Shown here: positions 52,481 through 64,000 of the stretch, piece by piece | Layout of the letters: each line of letters starts with the position of its first letter | How positions within the stretch are numbered: position 1 is the stretch's first letter | NCBI GenBank assembly: GCA_013368375.1 | Contig: JAACJP010000034.1 | Location: forward strand, 372,001-436,000 | Direction of reading: 5' to 3' | From: Tricholomella constricta | Taxonomy: Eukaryota > Basidiomycota > Agaricomycetes > Agaricales > Lyophyllaceae | DNA length: 64,000 nt | The notes under the pieces: generated by a model | Seen by the model: only the letters and a program-made list of their open reading frames with translations | What the model was told of the DNA's origin: nothing | Databases searched by the model: none | Position numbers and translations under genes: made by a program

Positions 52481-54645
52481 CTGTAGGCACCCCCCTGTCG
52501 GGCACGAGCATCCCCCTTTTTTTCTTTTTGTCAAACTCGTCTTGTTCAATTTCCCTGGCTCGATTCCCTATCAAGCTACTAACCTCCTCTGCTGCTGCTG
52601 CTGCTGCTGCTGTTCCCTTTTTTCATGCTCAGTCCTAGCGTGCATTGAGTATCAGGGTCAGCTCGAGGCTTTAACTAAGGTGCTTCTTTTTTTTTCCCTT
52701 GCCTTTGCGCCCCACTAATGTTCGCTTCCTCACTACAACTACACTCGAACCCCTTGACCTCCACTGCAACATGCTGTCCCTACTGCCGGCCCTGCACTCA
52801 TTTTCGCGAACTTATTTTGACATCGTGAGTTTTCTTTTTATCCTTCATGCATACCAGCTGATGAAGTGGTGAACCCAAGATGCCCGCCGTGTCATGACGT
52901 ACCATGTCCAACGCCACTTGCTTCTTCCTTTCTCAGGTCAGAGGCGTCACTCAATAACGGATCGATCAACCACCCCAATCTCGAAGCCTGTTGAAGTGTA
53001 TCATGGGTTGGAAAGTCTAGGAGGGTGGGATTATGTGCAAAAATAGCATTTAATATATGTCTTTTCCCATGATCTACTTTGAAGCTGCATTGAGCTCGGC
53101 TCGAGAACGGTGAGGTAAATATGCAGCTGTGGTGCGAGATGTGCTCATGTTACAAGGGTAGCTAATGGCAAAAAACTTTGTCAATGTCCATAATCTTGTG
53201 ACCATTGTCAATAAAATGGTCCGTTATAAGGCCTGGGTGAAATTTCACTGGGCAGATGGACTTTATGTAGATTATATGGTATATAAGGCCTTATCTAATC
53301 CTCCCGAATTTGCTGATGACTCAGACCAGCCAATACCCGTTCAAATTCTTACATGACCAGCGACCACTAGTGTTATATGCAAGGTAGGTTTCTCCTGGTC
53401 CATCATGCTCATGCGACATCACGTCTCTCCTCGCGGCTGGGACAGGAACACCATCGGATTATTACCGTTCGTCGATAATCGATAACGCATCGTGGAGTGG
53501 AAAACAAATGGCAAGCAGTTCTAGATCTTGCTTGCATTCGGTGCACTCTCGAATATGGCCTTAAGCGAGAAGCCCATGCACACGTCGCTGGAAAATAACC
53601 CTGTCCTGTTTATAGTATGGGGGAGGGATGATCGATGGATGTTTGGGCAAGGACAAGGCGTCAGAGAATGGGAAGGTGGATCTGAACCTGTAAGGCCTGT
53701 TGCATCTCAATCTGTTTCTTTCTCATCTTCGCCTAATCATTCTATATTCGCGATTCATTTCCGTCTCGTTTTATCGCTCCTTTTCTCCCCTCTTCACGCT
53801 CATTTCTATCGTGTGAATGCCTTCAAAAAAAAATCTTAAACCGTTGCACTTGTTCTCATTGGTAACAGTCGTCCAGATGCATGCCATTGCGTGGTCTCCT
53901 CGGCGTCGACCAGACCTATGGGCGACCTACAAAAGGGGACAATTTCTGGGGTGGAAGACGGACAAGGCCTTTTCGGGGACCCACACACTCCCATAGTCGG
54001 AAATAACTGAACCTGACAGTGAAGATGACCGACAAATTGGCAGTAAGTACTGAGCACCACTTGTTCCCAATCAGTGCCCGATCTCTCCTGAGCTCTAATC
54101 ACACACGAAAGTACGCATACTGAAAAGGTATTCATTGTCGCCCTTATGTCAGACTTGGGGTATCCTGACGTAACGAAGAGAAGGCTGTTGTATTATTTTG
54201 AAAAGACACTGCCACGCCTGGATAGATACAGCGACACCATGGACCCACAAGCCCCTACAAGCCCAAATATCAGCCAGCGACCATCAAATCAGATCGGATC
54301 GGCGCACTTTCCACCCGACCACTACGAGATCAATATTGTTCTTTAACAATTGACGCACAGGCCTGAACCAAAGTGACACAATGTCTGCTGCATCTCCGCA
54401 TCTCGTTACCCTTTGGATGGGGATTCAGATTGACGTCTGAAGGTATCCAAGGTAGCTGATTATTTCGACCAAATTCTATGTCGATCTGGGTGCGTCTCCT
54501 CTATTACTCTTGTGTTCTTGTCTTTCCGTTACCAGAACATTGCGAGTTCACAATGAACAGCAATTTTAAATTTAGAGGCTGGCGACATATAAAATGAGAA
54601 CTGATTGCTCGATATCATCCAAAGCATAATTATCTAACCCTCAAG
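52481..54645. other. Non-coding stretch of 2.1 kb
   Basis: No supported gene. It has a CTG/TGC trinucleotide run of about eight units near 52589-52613, several T-tracts, and short open frames without motif (53165-53356, 53528-53839, 53836-54135, 54146-54346). It contains the promoter of the gene starting at 54646. Confidence 0.5.
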
Positions 54646-57039
54646 ATGTCTCGACGAAATTTTGGAGTTCCCTGGAAGTCCACTGCAGATCCCCGGCTCA
54701 CTCTTGATTCAACAAAATACGCTGCCGCCTCCAAATCTAGTCCTGCTCTTCCTTCGACCTCTGCAACGCTCTCCTCTCCCCGTGACTGTGTCGAGGAGTT
54801 CTTCAAATACAGACCTCAAAGGCTCAAACCCGGCGAGGGAGATGCTACAAGGTCAACAGGAACTCGCGCCCCTGCTAGTTTCGACAAGCATCTCCACGAT
54901 ATACTCAAACTCCGTTACGTGGTGAGGCTACCGTCGATAACGTCTGATCTCCTTGACGTTGCGCAGAAGGCTTTGGACGCTTATCCTAACCTTCCTGTCG
55001 TGGGAGAAAACTTCCCCACAAAGGATAATCACGACAGAAGTCTCGAGCTTGCCCCCGACCACATCATGTCCGAGAAGGATGTCGAATTGTTCTATCTCCT
55101 CACTACTGGGAGTTACTGCCCGACTGTAGCAGCAACGCTGGCGTTGAAACTCCCAAACTGGTCTTCTGGATGCATCTCGTACACGCTTGGCCAAACTTTT
55201 AGTCGGAAGGATACCGAGGGCGTCACGAAGGTTAATCGTAGGCAGGCGGTCGCAGACGGGTTCCTCAACTTCACGAAAGTCACGAAAGCTGACATAAAAA
55301 GGAAATCTCTCGGCTTAAGCCCCGTTCACGTAACTATCCACGACAGATTTCCTGTCCTGGTGCCATGGGAATTTAAAAACATCAACTTCTCCGAAAAGCG
55401 GACGACTCTCGATGCCGTAGTCACGTCCTTTTTAGACTCACAATTTCCTTGGGAAGGCTGCGAGCATGGTCAGTATTGCAGCAGTGAACATGACACGGGG
55501 TTCACTGCAGCTCCGATGGGTTACGATGACGTGCTCGCTCACCCATGTCCGTCGTTCCTACGGGCCAGGAAAGAGCAACAGAAACGCTCAGATCGACCGA
55601 CGCAATGCAAGGATATGGCGGAATACCCGAAAATTCCGAGGCATATACTTCAACAGGCAAGTCGCATTATAACAATCTGGTCAGACAGCTCTCATAGGTT
55701 TGACAGGCATGGGCACAAGCCGTACGCCACCATGCAACTTTTATAGTCATCCAGGCAGGTAATCTGGAGATAATCTGCATACGAGATAGGAAGAATCAGA
55801 CTCTTTATGTGTCGGATGTCATTGAGGTCAGCGATTGCGATTATGGAAAACTCCACACCGGGCTATACATCGCGGCCATTCGTGATGCTGAGCATCGCAC
55901 ACTCAAGTGGGAGATAAAAAGGCCCGATACCTGGTTCCTGCAGTCTGGCATCCCTTCCGAAAGGATATTGGACATAAGTACTCGAAGCAAAAGTGTACGT
56001 TCTTCTCCGTGATATTACAGAATAATCGGATTGCTCACCAAAAATCTCTAATTAGGCTGCTTTCAATATCCTTTTGCAACAGGCGTACACTCGACAATGG
56101 CTGAAAATTTTGCCAGGATCTGATGATGTTGGTTTCCGCCCCTACAGTACAGAGTTATATCGCCGTCAGAGCAATCACCTCCTAGAATCTTCGCAGGCGC
56201 TCAGCATTCCTGTTACGGACACTATTTCACGAGTTTACGCTCAACCCTCGTTCCATGGACAATTCATTTGCAGAGCTACCCTCAAAGTTCCTGGAGTTAA
56301 AATGCCGACCGGGTTCACAGCCACAGACTATCCCATTTTGGTGATAAAAAACTCTTCTTGTCCGACTAGCGTTGCGAGGCTGGAGAAGGAATACTGTGTG
56401 TATCTTGACTTACACAAGGCTGGAGTCAAAAACATTCCACGCGTCTTTGGCTTTTTTCGCTTTTTGGATAACGAACGTCTGGAGAAGTCCCTCGCCGTTC
56501 TGATACTCGAAGATATGGGTCAATCTTTAGAGGAGCTCGTGCATGAGCAAACAGGAAGTAGACAATTTGTATCAAAAGAACAAATGTGAGTCGGTTGATA
56601 CTCTTTTGCAATCAAAACCAGATCACTTATGTTTCTATCAAGAATGCTCTTTAGGAAAGCTCTCGAAAAGATACACAAGGCCAATTATCTTCATGGAAAT
56701 CTGACAGCCAAAAGCCTAATGTTCAAAGGCGGAAAGAACTCGTTGAAGCTCTCATTCCTTGGATTCGCGGATGCTAAACGTCTTTCACGACCGCCAGTCA
56801 AACGAGGTGATCACCGCAACGATGACGACACGGACACATTCCTCGCGGTACAGCGAAGATCCCTAATGAAGAAGGAATCAGAGGACCTCATCCGATCTGT
56901 ATTAAATCCACCGCTTAAGCGCACGATGGATGGACTCGACAGCTTGCCGAACACCAGTAGTATTACGGACCAGCGGTGGAGAACAAGGTCTGAAAAGCGA
57001 GCGGAGGAGCTTCGCCGCTTTGGTTCAAGTCATATATAG
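54646..57039 (+). CDS. Putative nuclease-like plus pseudokinase protein (family member 1)
   Basis: The ATG at 54646 begins MSRRNFGVPWKSTADPRL. Exon 1 ends at 55656 with a GC donor (GCAAGT), and intron 1 is 55657-55706. Residues 85-220 hold PASFDKHLHDILKLRYVVRL and CPTVAATLALKLPNWSS. Then HDRFPVLVPWEFKN places Asp233 and Glu242-x-Lys244 as in PD-(D/E)XK folds, followed after the intron by AWAQAVRHHATFIVIQAGNL and RDRKNQTLYVSDVIE. The second half is kinase-like: YPILVIKNSS, RLEKEYCVYLDL, VLILEDMGQSLEE. After an intron near 56590-56655 come YLHGNLTAKSLMF and LSFLGFADAKR, where HRD reads HGN and DFG reads LGF, so phosphotransfer is unlikely. One exon border near 55990-56060 is unresolved. Similar nuclease-kinase pairs exist in Crinkler-like proteins. 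That link is inference. Confidence 0.6.
55657..55706 (+). other. GC-AG intron
   Basis: The exon ends CTTCAACAG, then GCAAGT ... TTTGACAG, then GCATGGGCAC. No GT donor nearby keeps the frame, and the paralogue at 58353-58408 has a GT-AG intron at the same protein position. Confidence 0.6.
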
Positions 57040-57257
57040 TGTTTTTCTTCCTTCTTCAGCAGGCCACAGCTGCACTAAATGCATATCGCTATTGATAACC
57101 GATTCGATATACCGTGACAAAATCATACAAGGTGAGCGCTTGCGCAGTTGACTGGAGCCAAGTCCAAGGCAGCGCCGGCCCGGTCGCCGTTTGACACGTG
57201 AGGTTACAAAAGCGGACATGTTTTTCAACATCATCTGGCACATTCAACCCATCGCCA

Positions 57258-59627
57258 ATGCAGGGGTATGAACGACTGGATGCTGAGATTGGACTTCTGC
57301 TCGACCATGCTCCCGAACCTTTGCTGGCGGACGCTGACTCTATATGCTCTGGGTTGACATCCCCTCTCACCTTCTACGACAAACATCTCGATGAACGATT
57401 GGCATTGAGACGAGTTGAGCTCATACCTTTGCTCACCAGCGACTTCTCCGAAGCAATCGCTCGTAGCTTCAAAACTCTTAAGGACGAGCACGCACTCTTA
57501 CCATACGTTGACGATGGATTCCCGCCACTATCAGGACTAATAAAGGATCTCGAGAAATTTCCAGTGATGGACGCGATTTCTATTGCTCGCAGATACCTAG
57601 CGGTGACATCTAGGTTTGCTAAGGTCCTCGCATCGATGCTTTTACTGCATCCTCATGCCCCTAAACGGTCATCGGCGCTAGCTTTCACTTCGCGTCTTGT
57701 TGCGAGATACCCAGAGCACCACGCCCTGAACGAAGATTTTGCCCTTGAACTCTTGGAGCCCCACAGCAACATCTCAAACATCCAAGAACACCGTATGGTG
57801 CGGGAGGGAGTGTGGAACTCCATGGATCAAACCACACAGGAGAACTATGCCCAGGCCAAGAGACGGTTTCCTCGGCTCGCAGTTTGGCAAATGTTTTTTG
57901 TCTGTCGCAAGGCAGAAGATGCGCTGAAAGAGATGGGCAGGCTCGCACCAATAGAAAAATTTCATCATCGCACATTCCTCACACTCGCACCTGGGCATCC
58001 ACTCGCCAACGTCGAACTTCCTTGTTCTCCGGATGCTATCGACAAAGGAGATTCAGTTTCAGCCTTCTTAAACAAATCCACTTCCACCAAAGGCAGAAAA
58101 AAACAAAGTGATGCCGTTTTGGCGAAAACTACCATTGCAGAATTATCAAAGGCTCCTCTGAGGCGAAGTTCTCGACTGTCCAAGAAAGCCGATGCGAAAA
58201 GAGAAAAATCAGCGAAGTTGAAAAAGCTTGGCTCAATCGCCAATCCTCCATCCAACTTCACTACTACGCGACGGTCCAGCGTTACTATTCCTCCATCCAG
58301 AACGCCCTCGATCAACGCCGGGGAAGAGTTGACGACATCTATACTACAACATGTAAGATGATTCTGATCTGAGCTGCCTACCTCACCGCTGAATGAAATT
58401 GTAACTAGGCGTGGACACGCGCAGTGGAGTGGGATTCTTCCTTCATCGTGTTCCATTGCGGAAACTTCGAACGAATTGCATTCCGACATCGTTCCAGCCA
58501 AACACTCTTCATATCTGAACTTATTGATGTCCCACATGGCACAGATCCGACATATGGAGAAATTCATGTTGGCTTATACATCTCCATTCTCGAAGATGTT
58601 CTCAACCACACCCGCCAACTTGTCCAACGTGAGGCAGAAGCAGAGTCGACAAACAGATTGAAACGAAAGCGCGACGTACCGCCATTATTAGAAAGTAACA
58701 AGCGTCGAAAGACGAGAGCAGGTGATGCTCAGGCAACTGCTCAAAAACAGCAGCACCGGAACAATTTTAAGGTATGCGACGAAATATCATATCTCATATT
58801 GCTTGACGAGAATCATATTCTGAATGAATGTCAGGCCATTTGCAATAACACCGTTGGTCGCGACTTAATGTTGATGCGCGTACAGCATCATCATTTCAAC
58901 TCCCCCACGCCAGCCTCGTTCATGCGCGTCAGCCGACTGACCACACGGGAGAAGTCGACTTTCGAGCCTCACAAATATATTTGTCTCACCATTCTATCCC
59001 GTATCGCGAGTGGGGCGACCGGAGACGTTCATTCCGCCGCGATCGAACTACTCACTTCGACGGGAGAAACACTCTCAGTCCCGGACATAATAGTCAAACT
59101 CGCCTTCGAGCCTGATCAGCGGAAACGGATGTGAAATGAATTCGCGGTGTACGAGCACCTGGAGTCCTTTGGCGTCACGGGTGTTCCTACCGTTTTGGGC
59201 TTGTTCGAAGACGTTGAAAGTGACACGCTGGCTCTCGTCATGAATAATGTCGGAACATCACTCTGGCATCGAAAGTCTGAGTTTCCGCTCCCAGCATCAG
59301 AGCAGTCAGTTCCTTCCTTTTCGCGAATGCTGTTAATCCTGACAACTGCTATCCTCCAGGGAAGCCTTTGCGGACATCCTGAAATCCATTCACCATGCCG
59401 GTGTTCGCCATCGTGATTTAAGGCCGGCAAATCTAGTCATGAACGACGATGGCGCTGTAAGCATCATAGATTTCGACAGGGCTGATATGGAAGCCAGTCA
59501 AGGTTCACGGGATCGTGAATTCGAACATCTACTCTCTCTTGTTAGTGATAGTGACATGACGGTTGGAGGTCTGCCAACTTTGCGGACTCCCGGTCGACGC
59601 CGCTCTTCTGATCCTGACTCGGAATAA
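57258..59627 (+). pseudogene. Kinase-like gene of the same family (member 2), with an internal stop
   Basis: The ATG at 57258 begins MQGYERLDAEIGLLLDHAPE. Exons: 57258-58352, 58409-58771, 58835 to about 59271 and 59360-59627. N-terminal features align with members 1 and 3 (FYDKHLDERLALRRVEL). At the E-x-K position it reads FPRLAVWQMFFVCRK, so the putative nuclease Glu is absent. A basic Ser-rich segment (RRSSRLSKKADAKREKSAKL) and AWTRAVEWDSSFIVFHCGNF follow. The kinase-like part has ILSRIASGATGDVHSAAIEL (Gly loop), IIVKLAF (Lys), VMNNVGTSLW, GVRHRDLRPANLV and IIDFDRAD (DFD instead of DFG). A TGA at 59132-59134 interrupts RKRM/NEFAVYEH. The relic at 48.9 kb has TGC there. Catalytic residues are otherwise kept, so the loss looks recent, or there is readthrough. 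Confidence 0.66.
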
Positions 59628-62600
59628 TCTGGGCACCAGGCTTCAACGAAATGGACAGCCTAAACCGCCCACCTGGTCTATATTGCCGGCGATACCCCAC
59701 GCCGCTTTGCCCGCTAATCGTTCGATCACCGCTTGCTCTCGTAAACATCTCTCTACGCCAACTTGTTTCCCTGTTGATTATCACGTTGCAACATCTTCTT
59801 TGTTTTTCGCTGTCAATTCTACCCTTGTCGTTGTCTCCGAAGGAAAATCTCCTACATCTGCCCCCTCTGTTGTCACTTGTCTCTTCGCGACGCTTTGCTT
59901 TCTATGATCTTTATACTGTATTACTGTCACGTTGGATATCAGACTTTTGTACTTATATGCCGCGAAGTGTTGTTTTCATTACTGGTTCATACAAGGATGA
60001 TGAAGTCGTTCTGTCCACCTTTGGTCAAAGCGGTAATGGCTGTTTGACTGTACATGGGCCGAACCGCCCAAACTAGTTCACGATGGATAGGATGGAAGTA
60101 TAATATCCCGGTGAAGCCGAATAACCACAGTTTTACAGGATGACACGCCACGTCGCCATGTAGAAGGTGATTGTGCACGCAGGCTCATCCTACATCTATG
60201 ATTGGATCATGGCCCCGCTCTTGGTTGCTCAATCAGTGACTTGAACTTGAACCTGAGGGCACTATGGCGGTCAAAGGTCTGAACAAAATTACTGATCCGA
60301 TTTTGACATGCTAAACAAAATGGCCAAGAGTTGAATGTCGCTTTAAATGAACAACTCAATGCCGAGGTTCAACCTCGTACTGGAACAAAATCCCCAACCA
60401 CTTTTAGTTGATTCTAGCCCTACCTAAGCCAACACCGCCTCTCTCATTCTGCGATAGACATCTGGATCAACAGTCGGCGCGAAACAAGTCATTTTGATCC
60501 CTTCTTTCACCGCCGACCTGTCGGAAGGTGTCGACCTTGCCTTCAAAACCATGCAAGGAGATTTGGTGTTCTTGCCTTCCGTTCGCTTTCGTTTCCCAAC
60601 ATTGGCTTCGAGGCAGCCTCACGCATCGATTTTTTCGCTCCGCCTTGACGCACCTCGCTAGTCTTCCTCTCTCCGCCTCATCACGAGGCCGCAAGATTAT
60701 TGCACGCTTGACAAAATGTTTGCGCCGGTGTTCTTGGAACCCTGCAAGGAACCATTGATCAAGAGCAAGAGTCCACAGACGTGCCCCCGGTACAACGCAC
60801 ATCCCATGCGCATCGATTCATACCGCGTACTCATTAACTGCCCTGCCAGACCACAATCTCAGCAGCTTCTTGATACTTACGCTCTTGACTCGACCACCAA
60901 TCCAAGCTTTCATCGTGGATCATGCAACTCTCAATCTCATCTCGATCGTCGCCAGTTATTTGGCCATTTCTTTTCTCTCATTTTCTCATTCTTTTCTGGC
61001 TTTCTGGTGAATCGCGATATCATGATATACGTCAGCCGTGCACCAATAGCAGCATCTCACGCCCATCAGGTGGGTGCTCCGATTGAATACAGTATCCAGA
61101 ACTTCGCAAGGCGTTCGAAACTCACAATTCTCTTGCCTGGCTTTTGCTTTTGCATCGTGAATGGCCGGACGCCTTTGTTCCGTCTCGGATCAGTGAACCT
61201 GCAGGGGGAAGGCTGACACTTTGATTGTGTTTGGTTTGGAGCAGACGAACGAACACTGAGACCGGCAATCAGTTGAAACCCGCTCCACTCGTTTAGCCTA
61301 TGTCTATTGTCTCCGTAAGGTCTCGTCGAACCATTATCGATGCACTGCGCATTGAAAAAGGAACAAGCGTCAAGCGTCAATGTTGCGGTCGTCAGGTACG
61401 TTCTTATAATCGACACATTGTCACACGGTTACATGCGTCTCATCTGGACCTACACGGACCCACAAGGACATCACCACCGGCCATGAATCTGTCTCAGTTG
61501 CATGCACCGTTGGTTGATTTCGTGGGCCTTCGAGTTCTTGGTGTCAGGCGCTTGATCAAGAGCAAGAGTCGACGTATCAGTCTGGGCGAACGCACATCCC
61601 ATGCGCATGTATTTGTACCGCATACTCATTGGCTGCCTTGACCGCGATTTCAGGAGCTTTCTTTATCTTACGCTCTTGACTCGACGGTACAGTCCAAGCT
61701 TTTCATCATCATTGCGGCTTTAGTCTCATTTCGGTGTTGTTCCCCAAGTATCGGGCCAATTCCTTGTCTCTCATCTTCTCATTCTTTCTGGCTTTCTCGT
61801 GAATCGCGATATCATGATATATGTCAGCCCTGAGCCGTGCAATAGCAGCATCTCACGCCCACCAGGTGCGTGTTCCGATTGAATATCCAGAACCTTCGCA
61901 AGACGTTCGAAACTTACAATTCTCTTGCCTGGGTTTTGCACAGTGAACGGCCGGGCGCCTTTGTTCCGTCTCGGATCAATGAACATGCAGGGGGACCCAG
62001 TCTGCCCAAAATCTTGTAAGCGCCATCAGACAGAGAAGCCGTCGGAAAGGAAAACAATGACTTCAAATGACTGGCCAAGTTCAAGGCCGCGGTGCGACGC
62101 GTCGTGTTCTTTGTCGATGTCTCGTCAAAATACATGTTCAGACTCGATGGGAGCGCCATGTAGTCAAAGTGCCTCAGGATGGTGACAACATGGCGGTACA
62201 TTTATCAATGTCAATCCGCATTCAGATCACAAGAACAGTCTCTCATTCTCCTGATTTCTTCTTAGTTGAATCTACATATCTGTAATCATATCCATACAAT
62301 TTGTTACTTGAATTTGACATTAAGAGTCTTGTTTCAGAGAATTGACGAGGGGAGGTACCATTGTCACTGTGGTGGCTGAGCGCTTATAACATGTGCCAAA
62401 CAGTTTGGCGGGATTTGCGCCTCTCTGAGCCTCTCCACTATATAATTTCCGCCTGCCGGTTATCTGCTGGATGTTGGCTACTCTCTTGATCAGGCTGTCA
62501 CCAGGGCCATGAGCGGCTAATCGGGCCTGATCTGACATGTGGCCTGATAAAGCACAAGGGAATATTCCGACAGACGTTCACCACCACCGATACAGTATGC

Positions 62601-63265
62601 AGAATCTTCACAAGGCGTTTAAGGTCTCTCGCCCGGTTTTTTCAAGAACAAACACCCTGAATGTCAGGACGCCTTTGTGCCATACTAGATCATTGGTCAG
62701 TCAATCTGCAGGGGGCGACACTTTGATTTTGTTTGGTCTAGGGCAATGAACACACAGGGACCCACAAGAAGACGTAGGAACATTGAGACCGGCATCACTT
62801 GAAGCCTTCTGCATTCGTCGTTATGCTCTGAATCAACCTGCCGCCGCCTGCCGCCGCCTCGTCCTGTGTTTATTGTCTCCTGCAGTATTAGGCTTGAGGC
62901 TCTTCGAACTGTTGTCGATGCAGTGCGCATCGTAAAACTGATAAGATACCATCCAAATGTCACTGTTGCGGTTGTCAGGCACGTCTTTATATTATCCACG
63001 TTGGAAGCACGCGGTTACATACATCTCCACTGGACCTATAGGGACCCACAAGGACACATCAACCCAGGAGACCGGCTATGAATCTGTCAAAATTGCATCC
63101 ACCGTTGTTGATTTCGCGCAAATACAGCTCAAGGCGCACTGTATTGGACTTGGACAACCTGCGCTTCGCAGTGTACTATAAATCGAGGGAATATGAGCCG
63201 TCTCCTTACTTTTGACCTAACCTCCTCTCGAAGCTTTTATCTTGAGAACTCTGCTCCATTTCGTT
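59628..63265. repeat. Repeat-rich non-coding stretch with tandem about 800-bp units
   Basis: No gene is supported. Two head-to-tail units of roughly 800 bp are visible: TTGATCAAGAGCAAGAGTC at 60755 and 61552, and CGTTCGAAAC near 61112 and 61914. A third, more diverged copy lies at about 62560-63140 (GGACGCCTTTGT, GACACTTTGATT, CACCGTTG-TTGATTTCG). The part at 61995-62150 also matches 16120-16530. The class is unknown; it has the look of decayed non-autonomous elements. Confidence 0.55.
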
Positions 63266-64000
63266 ATGGCCTCCCAGATTGCTCCGGACATCGAGAAGTA
63301 TGAACTGGAGGACCTGGACTTTGGAATCCCTAGCTTGGACAGTGTCAATGAGGATCAGCATCAGACAGCGCTCAACGATTTGACAGAATTTTTTGACTAC
63401 TGTCTGCCGACCTTGGAGCCCCATCCAAAGCATATAACATCCGACAAGACGCGGAAGCCTGCTCCCTATGATCAACACCTTGACGAAAGCCTCAGGCTTC
63501 GACGTATCGTCTATCTACCGTCGCTGGCGACAGACCTAGAGCAGATCACAGAGGATGCTAAAAATGCGTATCTGGAGAAACATACAGTGCTCCCTCCAAC
63601 TAGGATTAATTCCCGCTTTCCGGACTCAGCTGTCCGGGTCCACAGCCTCTATGATTGTGACTTCACAAAAATCACCGACGAGAAGAACATTCATGATGTC
63701 TTGAAGGACACGCTGGGGAAACACTGCGCCATCGTAGCATCCACCCTGGAATTTCAGCTACCGTACTGGGGTTCCGCGCATCTCGAGTGGACAATCACAC
63801 CACAGACGACCCGAGCCATCGCCGACGGGTTTCTCAAACTTACCAATGACCAGCCTAACGATAAACCCTTAATGTCACCACTTTCCGAAGAGTTCGCAGA
63901 CATAATGGAATACAACCCTGTTCTGGGTATCTGGGAACTCAAAAGTCTCCTGTGTGGAACCGAAGTGGTCTTTAACGCCATTCTTTCGCTCGCCAACGGT
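63266..64000 (+). CDS. Family member 3, 5' part, runs off the right edge
   Basis: The ATG at 63266 begins MASQIAPDIEKYELEDLDFG, and the frame stays open to base 64000 (245 codons). It aligns with member 1: APYDQHLDESLRLRRIVYLP, CAIVASTLEFQLPYWGS, RAIADGFLKLTND, then EYNPVLGIWELKSLLCG, where Glu224-x-Lys226 sits nine residues after an acidic residue, as in member 1. An AVF/N-type helix follows. This supports a PD-(D/E)XK-like module. Whether a kinase-like half follows cannot be seen. No intron is needed so far, as in exon 1 of member 1. Confidence 0.6.
   Translation, partial: MASQIAPDIEKYELEDLDFGIPSLDSVNEDQHQTALNDLTEFFDYCLPTLEPHPKHITSDKTRKPAPYDQHLDESLRLRRIVYLPSLATDLEQITEDAKNAYLEKHTVLPPTRINSRFPDSAVRVHSLYDCDFTKITDEKNIHDVLKDTLGKHCAIVASTLEFQLPYWGSAHLEWTITPQTTRAIADGFLKLTNDQPNDKPLMSPLSEEFADIMEYNPVLGIWELKSLLCGTEVVFNAILSLANG

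Noticed and set aside
52589..52613. CTG/TGC trinucleotide run
   Set aside because: An ordinary short microsatellite of about eight units, with no coding frame around it.
53165..54346. Four short frames before family member 1
   Set aside because: No motif, no splice partners and no sign of selection. Treated as intergenic.
1..64000. tRNA genes, rRNA genes, CRISPR arrays, bacterial-type operons
   Set aside because: I scanned for T-loop GGTTCGAATCC-type boxes and spaced repeats. The few GTTCGAA hits lie in gag or pol coding sequence and have no cloverleaf context.

Overview
The window reads as genomic DNA of a basidiomycete fungus, most likely an Agaricomycete. Host genes are split by many short (about 45-60 nt) GT-AG introns, spacing is tight, and the mobile DNA is of kinds typical of mushroom-forming fungi: Ty3/gypsy LTR retrotransposons, a PIF/Harbinger relic, a Plavaka-like transposase, a Tad-type LINE and a hAT-like MITE. 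All names come from reading motifs; no database search was made.

1-15 kb is ordinary gene space. From left to right it holds the 5' part of a tuberin-like gene that leaves the window (minus), a DUF1857-type START-like gene (minus), a small secreted cysteine-containing protein (minus), a TKL-type protein kinase ending in a C1-like zinc motif (plus), a many-exon gene with an MLKL-like helical N-terminus and a kinase-like middle (minus), an ACOT9-type acyl-CoA thioesterase (minus) and a multi-pass membrane protein (plus).

15-20.9 kb is a degenerate transposon zone. It has a 682-bp MITE with an 8-bp target duplication, a 202-bp hairpin insertion, and a broken PIF/Harbinger element with a transposase and a convergent Myb/SANT-like partner.

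20.9-44.5 kb is one old minus-strand Ty3/gypsy element (E1; LTRs 20871-21225 and 44181-44537) split by a young plus-strand LTR element of 13,153 bp (E2; LTRs 28132-29165 and 40251-41284, 4-bp duplication GCGA). E2 has intact gag-pro and pol frames joined by a textbook -1 slippery heptamer plus hairpin. Both elements carry, between pol and the 3' LTR, genes transcribed antisense to the element. E1 has one and E2 has two paralogues. All three encode a Zn(II)2Cys6-pattern cluster placed directly after a phase-0 intron and followed by a coiled coil. I regard this as the most interesting system in the window.

44.5-54 kb holds a truncated Plavaka-like transposase, a divergently transcribed multi-exon gene of a DUF6532-like family, a kinase-like relic and a 5'-truncated LINE. 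54.6-64 kb holds three related large genes: one pseudokinase-like, one broken by a stop codon, one leaving the window. Two of them show an E-x-K motif suggestive of a PD-(D/E)XK nuclease-like module ahead of a kinase-like domain. Between the second and third is about 3.6 kb of decayed tandem and dispersed repeats. No tRNA, rRNA or CRISPR array was seen.
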